This document shows positions 58,278 to 64,000 of a stretch of 64,000 nucleotides of DNA, one piece after another; position 1 is the stretch's first letter, and each line of letters begins with the position of its first letter. The stretch spans positions 1-64,000 of the forward strand of contig CAIMAQ010000098.1 in NCBI GenBank assembly GCA_903839035.1, in the 5' to 3' direction. Source of the stretch: an uncultured Opitutia bacterium. Lineage in GTDB: Bacteria; Verrucomicrobiota; Verrucomicrobiia; Opitutales; Opitutaceae. Under the pieces are notes generated by a model. That model worked only from the letters and a program-made list of their open reading frames with translations. It was not told where the DNA came from and made no database searches. The translations under genes were made by a program, and so were the position numbers.

Positions 58278-61268
58278 CTACTTCCTAAACAGACTGTCCA
58301 GCAGGCCGCTACGCTCGAGCGCCGAGTTCAGCAGCGCATCGCGGATGGCCGTCGTATCCGGCCGCTCGAGCGTGCCGCCCAGCTTGAGCGGCACGGCAAA
58401 GGCCGAATAACCCAGATTATCCAACTGGGGCTCGAGGAGCCCCGCACGTTTCATGAGGTCCCCGAGCCGGCCCCGCGTGCCCAGGCTGAGTTGAGCCTGA
58501 AGCGACTGGGCCAGCAGCGGCACCCCGGTCGCGTAGCGGATGTTGCCGCTTCCGCCGATCCGCACTTCGGGGGAAATGAGGGTGAAATCCCTGACCAGCA
58601 GGTTCAGCGACTCGTCGCGGGTCGCCGTGAGGCTCAGCTGGTCATACGGAATCGCGGAAAGCGATTTCGTGATGTCGGCGAGGATCTTGGTCTTGTTGAC
58701 GAAATCATCGGTGACCACGCCCAGCAGGCTCCCGATTGCCACCACCCGGGACTGGGTTTTTTGGATCCGGTCCGACAGGTCCACCGAGAAGGCGCGGAAG
58801 ATTCCGCTCTTGCCCGTCACCTTCAGGTCGCCCCGTGTGACCGCAGCCAGATCCGCCAGCGAGGCACTCTGGCCGGTGAGATGGCTCAGCAGGTTGACGC
58901 GGCCCTCGATGGTGGGGGGCCGCGTCGGGTCCAGCGCCCGGAACACGGCCGACAGGTCGAAATTATCCAATGCCAGGTCCGCCGCGAAACCGTAGATGGG
59001 CGTGCCGCCCGGATAAAACGTCAATCCGCCGCTGAGTTTGACGGTGCTGTCCGGCCCGAAGACCGCCCGCAGATCGGCCAGTTTCAAAACCGTGGGGTCG
59101 AGTGCAATTGCGCCACTGAGATCGCTGACCTGCAACTGGTCGTTCCAGATCACCTTTTTCAAGCTGAGCGCACACCGGCCGTTCAACCCACTCCATACGG
59201 CCGCCGCGGGTCTGGCCGGCGTCATGCCGGGGGTGAGCGCGGAGGGCTCAGCCGACGCGAGCAGGGGGAGAACCAGAGTCTGCACATCCTCGATCGCCAG
59301 CTGGTCGCTCGTGAGCCGGGCGGCGAGTGTCCGCCCGGTCGCGCCCGGGGTGAGCGTGCCCGCCAGCGTGAGGTCGGACTTGCGCCCGGCCCGTTCGAAA
59401 ACCAAAGGGGCGTTGAAAGTGATCTTGTCCGTGGAATCCACGTCCGCGCGCAATTCGGCCGTCAGCGTGGGGAGGGCCGGGCCGGCGGACGCCACGAGAC
59501 GGGTGAGAGCCAGCCGGGCTTGAAACTCCCGCTGGGGGCCTAGGCTCGCGGCAAAATTCCCCTGCGCCTCACCCGCGGACAGCAGGTTTCTCCCGGTGGC
59601 GAGCGGTTGATCGAGCAACCCCGGCAGTTGGGCGGTCCAGTCACCGACCACCTTGAGCGGCTGGTCCTTGCCGGCCAGCTGGCCCACCTTCAACGCGAGG
59701 GCAAACATGGGGGCGCCGCGGCTGCTCACGGTGAGCGACGCGAACTCCACCTGCCAGCCCTGGGGGGCGTAGTCCGCGGAGGCGGACAGCGTGAGATCCA
59801 CCGCGCGCAGTAGCGGCCGGCCATCCCTGAGTGAAACGGAGACATGGCCCATGGTCAGCGGGGCCTTCGGCCGGAGCCTAAAGCCACCATTGCGGGCGCT
59901 GGCCGCGAACTCACCCTGGAGCACGTTGCCCGTCACCATCACGCCGGCCGGTCCCAGCAGCGGCGCAACCCAGGAAACCGGCAGTCCTTGAAAAACCACC
60001 CCGAGCAGTTCCTTGGCTGGGTCGGCCACGCTGAGCTCGCCAGTCTTGAGGTTGAACTCAAATGCCTGCAGGGCCCGGACCGTGGCCACGGGCTTCTCGC
60101 CCGTGATGGTCAGCGCGAGGCGGTCCACCCGGGTGGCATTGCCGCGCTGGGCGACATCGAAATCCGCCACGACCTGGACGGAGCCAAGGACGGCGAGCTG
60201 CGGGTTGATGGCGCCGAGACCGGCGGCGGTCGCATTCAGGCGGCCGCTGGCAATCAGTTCGGTAAAGTCGGTGTCGACGTCGAACCGACCGTCACCCACC
60301 GATTCGAACACCGGCAGCTCCTGACCGAGGACAAAGGGCGCGAGGTCCGTGTCGTGCATGTCGAGCCGCCACGCACCGCGCAGGTGGCTCTCCCCGGCGG
60401 CGTAGCTCGTCTCGATCGCAGCGATCTGTTTCGCGCCGGAACGCACCGCCACGGCGTAATTTTCGCCAGCGGCCGACCGGGCGGCCGACAGCTCAAGCGC
60501 CAGTTTTACCGCGCCGGGAAACTTTGGACCGGTCGCGTCGGCTGTCGTCGCGGCGACGAACCGCGTGAAGGTTCGCGGCGTGTCCATGACGAGGCCCAGC
60601 GTACCGCTGACCCGGAGTTCGCGCACGGCGGCATTCTCCCCTTCGAACAGGAACCCCGCGGTGTAGTCGAACTTGCCCGGGTGGTCCGCCGCCAGGTTGC
60701 CGCCCGTGAGCGTCACATGCGCCCTGGCCGCTGGGCGGCCGGGTAGCGCCGGCAGCAGCACGTCACCCGCGAGATCCACGCCCGACAACGAGAGATCCAC
60801 CGGGAGCCGGAGTTGGCTGAAAATTCCCGCAAAGACGACCGGCGGCACCGAGGCCGCGACCTCGGCGTAGGCCGAGGGCAGCAGGGAAAATTCCCGCGGC
60901 CCCGACCGGGCCACGGCCGGGACCGGCACTGACCGTTGCGCCTGCGTCAGGTCGAGGGTCCAGCCGTGCGCCACCAGCCGCCGTACCCGCACCTGCTGCC
61001 GCAGGAGTGCGGAGAGGATCGGCAAATCAGCATGGAGGGACGGAAGGGTCAGCACGGCGCCGGCGCGGACCACCCGGACATTTTCCAGGCGTACCTGACT
61101 CGGGCCGGCGGAAACCCGGCCCAGCGTCACCGCGTAACCCGACTGGCCCTCCAGGGCGCGGCGGGCCGCCCACGTCTGGAAGCCCGGGATCAGGACAATC
61201 CCCGCCGCCGCGAGCAGCAGCGCCGCCAGCCCGACGAGGGCAATCAGGAGGACGCGACCAAATTTCAT
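58278..61268 (-). CDS. AsmA/TamB-like inner-membrane protein
   Basis: 996 residues. One N-terminal transmembrane anchor (MKFGRVLLIALVGLAALLLAAAGIVLIPGF) is followed by a long, mostly beta-strand periplasmic chain with repeated patterns such as LTLPSLHADLPILSALL, VDLSLSGVDLAGDVLL and LKLGGTLERPDTTAIRDALL at the end. Layout matches AsmA-like proteins that bridge inner and outer membrane for phospholipid transport. The C-terminal AsmA-like segment with NFDLSAVFRALDPTRPPTIEGRVNLLSHLTG supports this. The exact subfamily cannot be told. It follows the TolC-type gene with a gap of 111 nt and could be in the same unit. Confidence 0.8.
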   Translation of the reverse strand: MKFGRVLLIALVGLAALLLAAAGIVLIPGFQTWAARRALEGQSGYAVTLGRVSAGPSQVRLENVRVVRAGAVLTLPSLHADLPILSALLRQQVRVRRLVAHGWTLDLTQAQRSVPVPAVARSGPREFSLLPSAYAEVAASVPPVVFAGIFSQLRLPVDLSLSGVDLAGDVLLPALPGRPAARAHVTLTGGNLAADHPGKFDYTAGFLFEGENAAVRELRVSGTLGLVMDTPRTFTRFVAATTADATGPKFPGAVKLALELSAARSAAGENYAVAVRSGAKQIAAIETSYAAGESHLRGAWRLDMHDTDLAPFVLGQELPVFESVGDGRFDVDTDFTELIASGRLNATAAGLGAINPQLAVLGSVQVVADFDVAQRGNATRVDRLALTITGEKPVATVRALQAFEFNLKTGELSVADPAKELLGVVFQGLPVSWVAPLLGPAGVMVTGNVLQGEFAASARNGGFRLRPKAPLTMGHVSVSLRDGRPLLRAVDLTLSASADYAPQGWQVEFASLTVSSRGAPMFALALKVGQLAGKDQPLKVVGDWTAQLPGLLDQPLATGRNLLSAGEAQGNFAASLGPQREFQARLALTRLVASAGPALPTLTAELRADVDSTDKITFNAPLVFERAGRKSDLTLAGTLTPGATGRTLAARLTSDQLAIEDVQTLVLPLLASAEPSALTPGMTPARPAAAVWSGLNGRCALSLKKVIWNDQLQVSDLSGAIALDPTVLKLADLRAVFGPDSTVKLSGGLTFYPGGTPIYGFAADLALDNFDLSAVFRALDPTRPPTIEGRVNLLSHLTGQSASLADLAAVTRGDLKVTGKSGIFRAFSVDLSDRIQKTQSRVVAIGSLLGVVTDDFVNKTKILADITKSLSAIPYDQLSLTATRDESLNLLVRDFTLISPEVRIGGSGNIRYATGVPLLAQSLQAQLSLGTRGRLGDLMKRAGLLEPQLDNLGYSAFAVPLKLGGTLERPDTTAIRDALLNSALERSGLLDSLFRK

Positions 61269-61379
61269 GCGCAGGAAGAGGACACTCCAAAATACGCCAA
61301 GTTGCGAGCCCGGGTGAAAAAGTGCGGTCCACCCCTCCACCCCACCCGGCCGCAGCGGGGCTGAGACGCCCGCTCCGGA

Positions 61380-62720
61380 TCAATTGCTCACAAACTCATC
61401 CGTCAGACCCATCGCCCGGCGGAGCGCGGCGACCGCGATGTTATAGTTGTAATAGGCCTGAAGCTGGTTGGTGCGCGCCGTGGTGAGGGCGACCTGGGAC
61501 TGGAGGACCTCCAGCTGCGTGGCCGTGCCAGCGTCATAGCGGGCCGTCGCAAGCCGCACGGCCTCCTCGGCCTGGGCGACCACCTTTTGCGAGGCGTCGG
61601 CCAGTTCCGTGGCCTCCTGCCAGGAGGAAAAGGCGCGGCGTACCTCGACCTCGACGTTGAGCTGGGCCTCGGTCTGCGTGAGGCGCGACTGCGCGAGGAG
61701 CGACTTGGCCTGGGCGACGCGACCCTGGGTGGCGCGGCCGTCGAAAATATTCCACTGCGACTGGAGCCCGAGCAAAAATCCGTCGGGTGAGTCGCTGAAA
61801 TTGTTCGTGGGGCCCTTGCGCAGCTCCCACCCGCCGTACAAGGAAAGGTTCGGGTAGTAATTGGAGCGGGCTGTCGTGACCGACTTCTCCCGGGCCTCCG
61901 ACAGCTTGGCGTAGCCCTGCAGCTCGGGGCGGTTGTTGAGCGCGGCGGAAAAGACCGTCTCGAGGTCAAAGTGGGACGGCGTGTACTCGAGCGTGCCGAT
62001 GATCTGGGGCACCTTGCGGGTGAATTCGCGCTTGTTGTTGGTGAAACCGAGCGCCTGGCGGAGCGACTCGATCGCGAGGCGGTAGTCGTTGCGCGCGGTG
62101 ATCAGCGGAACCTGCGCGTTGGCCACGGCGACCTCGGCTTGGAGCTTGTCAAAGGCGGACACCGTGCCGGCCTCGTAGCGGTCCGAGACGTTCTTCAGCT
62201 GCTGGCGGAGCAGCTCGACGTTCTGCTCCTGCACCTTGATTTTTTCCCGGTTGAGGAGCACGTCGTAATAGTCGGTGCGCACGCTGAGCAGGGCGTTGTT
62301 GATGACACCCTTGAGCTCGAGCAACGCGGCCTCGCGGACGAGGTCGGCGCTTTTGACGGCCGAGCGCACGCCGCCGCCGGCAAACAGGACCTGGGTCGCG
62401 GTGAGGTTGATCGCCCAGGATTTGTCGCTCGCGGGAAAACTCTGCGAGAGGGCCTTGTCACTGCGCTGGTAGTAGCCGTTGGCGGCGACGTTGGGTATCT
62501 CGCGGGAGGTAATCTCGATGACGACGCCGTCCTGCTGCATGATGCGCTCGCGCGCCTGACGGATGGCGAAGTTGCTATTGATGGCAAACCCGATGGCCGT
62601 CTTGAGGTCGAGCGCGTCCGGGACCGGCGTTTCCTCGGGAATGGGCGCGGCGGAGAGCGGGGTCAGGGAGCAGAGCGCGACGGCCGCGGCTACCAGCAGG
62701 GGGAATCGGACAGGTTGCAT
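61380..62720 (-). CDS. TolC-family outer-membrane efflux channel
   Basis: 446 residues. Signal peptide MQPVRFPLLVAAAVALCSLTPLSAA (about 1-25). Two outer-membrane efflux (OEP) repeats of long helices: LKTAIGFAINSNFAIRQARERI at the start and a second from SAALNNRPELQGYAKLSEAREKSV, ending with the characteristic ALRRAMGLTDEF. It forms a trimeric outer-membrane duct. It starts 9 nt after the RND pump stop codon, so it is the channel for that pump. Confidence 0.93.
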   Translation of the reverse strand: MQPVRFPLLVAAAVALCSLTPLSAAPIPEETPVPDALDLKTAIGFAINSNFAIRQARERIMQQDGVVIEITSREIPNVAANGYYQRSDKALSQSFPASDKSWAINLTATQVLFAGGGVRSAVKSADLVREAALLELKGVINNALLSVRTDYYDVLLNREKIKVQEQNVELLRQQLKNVSDRYEAGTVSAFDKLQAEVAVANAQVPLITARNDYRLAIESLRQALGFTNNKREFTRKVPQIIGTLEYTPSHFDLETVFSAALNNRPELQGYAKLSEAREKSVTTARSNYYPNLSLYGGWELRKGPTNNFSDSPDGFLLGLQSQWNIFDGRATQGRVAQAKSLLAQSRLTQTEAQLNVEVEVRRAFSSWQEATELADASQKVVAQAEEAVRLATARYDAGTATQLEVLQSQVALTTARTNQLQAYYNYNIAVAALRRAMGLTDEFVSN

Positions 62721-62729
62721 GGGATGGGC

Positions 62730-64000
62730 TTATTTGACGTGGGTCGCAGTGGCAAGTGCAGGGGCAGCGGAGCGGGCCGGGAGCTTCGCGTGGTCCCGCG
62801 CGATGAGGAGATAAAAGGCGGGGACGACAAACAGCGTGAAGACGCTGCCGACGGCCATGCCGACGACGAGGACCCAGCCGATGCTGTTACGGGCCGCGGC
62901 CCCGGGGCCGGTGACGAAGATCAGCATGAGGTGACCGAAGACCGTGGCCGCGGACGTCATCAACACCGGGCGGAGCCGGGTGGCGGCCGCCTGCCGGATG
63001 GCGTCGATCTTGGCCGCGCCCTGTTCCTGGAGGGTGTTGGCGAACTCGACGATCAGGATGCCATTCTTGGCGATGAGGCCGACGAGCGTGATCAGGCCGA
63101 TCTGGGAATAGATGTTGAGCGAGGTCTTCCACAGGAAGATCGGCACCAGCGCGCCCACGAGGGCGAGCGGCACCGAGCCGAGCAGGATGATGAACGGATC
63201 ACGGAAGCTGTTAAATTGCGCGGCCAGCACGAGGAAGATGAGCAGGACCGCGAGGACCGCGGCCTTCCACAGGGCGCTGCCCTCGGTGCGGAGCTGACGA
63301 GACTGACCGCCGTAGTCGATGGAGTAGCCCGGCGGCAGGATCTCGGCGGCCTTGGCCTCGAGTTTGCGGAGGGCGAGGTCGATGCTGGGGCCGACGCCGG
63401 TGATCTTCACGGAGTTGAGCTGCTGGAAGCGGTTGAGCGTCCGCGGCTCGACCGTGGACTTGAGCGTGGCGATGGTGGACAGCGGAATGAGCTGCCCGGC
63501 CGGGCCGCGCACGTGGTAGTCAAGCAACTGGTCGGCATTGAGCCGGGAGCCGCGCTCCACCTGGGGAATGACGCGGTAGCTGCGGCCATCGTTGACGAAG
63601 CGGTTGACGTAACCGCCGCCGAGCATGGAGCCGAGGTCGCGGGCGACTTCGCTGAGGTTGAGGCCCATGGAGGCGACCTTGTCCTTGTCGATCTCGATGC
63701 CGACCTGCGGCAGGTCGAACTTGAGGTCGGTGTCGGCGAAATAAAACGTGGGCGCGCCGTTCGGGTCGTTGGCCTCGGTATTGGCGTAGAGCGCGAGCTT
63801 CTGCGCGTATTCCAGCATCTCGCGATGGTCCGCGGTGGAGCGGATCACGAACTCGATGGGGAAGTTGCCGCCGGACGGCAGCGGTTCGGGGGTGGTGACG
63901 ATGACCTGCAGGCCGGCGATGCTGGCGGCCGGGCCCTGCAGCGCGTCCTGGATCTGGATCGCGGAGCGCTTACGCTGCGACCACGGCTTGAGAATGATGC
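62730..64000 (-). CDS. RND (AcrB/HAE1-type) efflux pump, C-terminal part (cut by window edge)
   Basis: Open frame of at least 423 residues entering from the right edge. The opening residues (IILKPWSQRKRSAIQIQDALQ) and the porter/funnel segments QVGIEIDKDKVASMGLNLSEVARDLGSMLGG and GYSIDYGGQSRQLRTEGSALW are AcrB-like. The C-terminal membrane domain follows with FLWKTSLNIYSQIGLITLVGLIAKNGILIVEFANTLQEQG (the G-x-x-x-K-N-G-I helix) and RPVLMTSAATVFGHLMLIF. It is a proton-driven inner-membrane exporter; the missing N-terminal half carries the first helices and the periplasmic adaptor gene probably lies further right. A TolC-type gene follows after 9 nt. Confidence 0.95.
   Translation of the reverse strand, partial: IILKPWSQRKRSAIQIQDALQGPAASIAGLQVIVTTPEPLPSGGNFPIEFVIRSTADHREMLEYAQKLALYANTEANDPNGAPTFYFADTDLKFDLPQVGIEIDKDKVASMGLNLSEVARDLGSMLGGGYVNRFVNDGRSYRVIPQVERGSRLNADQLLDYHVRGPAGQLIPLSTIATLKSTVEPRTLNRFQQLNSVKITGVGPSIDLALRKLEAKAAEILPPGYSIDYGGQSRQLRTEGSALWKAAVLAVLLIFLVLAAQFNSFRDPFIILLGSVPLALVGALVPIFLWKTSLNIYSQIGLITLVGLIAKNGILIVEFANTLQEQGAAKIDAIRQAAATRLRPVLMTSAATVFGHLMLIFVTGPGAAARNSIGWVLVVGMAVGSVFTLFVVPAFYLLIARDHAKLPARSAAPALATATHVK

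Overview
The window is a dense, GC-rich chromosomal segment with no rRNA, tRNA, prophage, insertion sequence or CRISPR that I can see. Gene content suggests the PVC superphylum, most likely Verrucomicrobia near Opitutaceae. The supporting signs are a roughly 1,900-residue tandem UvrA of the kind known from Chlamydiae, an ileS - dksA/traR-like - lspA cluster, few clear Shine-Dalgarno sequences, an OpcA-Zwf pair, and many word-like inverted repeats between genes. The lineage is inferred from recall of gene families, not from a database comparison.

Layout. 1-4.5 kb: dihydrolipoyl dehydrogenase (cut by the window edge), a small membrane protein, a glycosyltransferase coupled to a DeoR-type regulator, and lexA behind two tandem palindromic operators. 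4.5-10.2 kb: the four-ATPase UvrA directly after lexA. 10.3-19.9 kb: two single-domain response regulators, an unusual ankyrin-type repeat protein, enolase with a strong terminator, a secreted coiled-coil protein, an RlmI-like methyltransferase, a FAD monooxygenase, release factor 3 and a CbpA-type co-chaperone. 20-24.6 kb: D-Ala-D-Ala carboxypeptidase, then the late aerobic heme genes hemF-hemE-hemG. 24.6-29 kb: ileS, a DksA-like protein with a histone-H1-like tail, and lspA. 29-33.6 kb: yicC and trpB, then an RsbU-like phosphatase with a STAS protein (a partner-switch pair). 33.6-38.4 kb: aconitase and peroxiredoxin divergent from tyrS. 38.5-44.2 kb: a phospholipase-D-type synthase, a two-part SGNH hydrolase, opcA-zwf and a YraN-like protein. 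44.2-50.3 kb: a GAF-PilB/GspE ATPase convergent with SMC. 50.6-57.5 kb: GNAT acetyltransferase, secreted sialidase-like protein, GlcD-like oxidase, PfkB sugar kinase, and an acyltransferase/acyl-ACP synthetase fusion. 57.5-58.2 kb: a frameshifted PotA-like pseudogene. 58.3-64 kb: an AsmA-like protein, a TolC-type channel and the C-terminal part of an RND pump running off the right edge.

The genes are mostly housekeeping. Functional groupings are SOS repair (lexA-uvrA), heme synthesis (hemFEG), oxidative pentose phosphate entry (opcA-zwf), sigma-factor partner switching (RsbU-STAS) and drug efflux (RND-TolC).

The most unusual structural feature is a class of short-period (about 7-10 nt) 'stuttered' repeats. 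Between genes they often face an inverted copy. In hemF and uvrA the same kind of sequence sits in frame inside a conserved enzyme, and at eno and hemG it touches the start codon.
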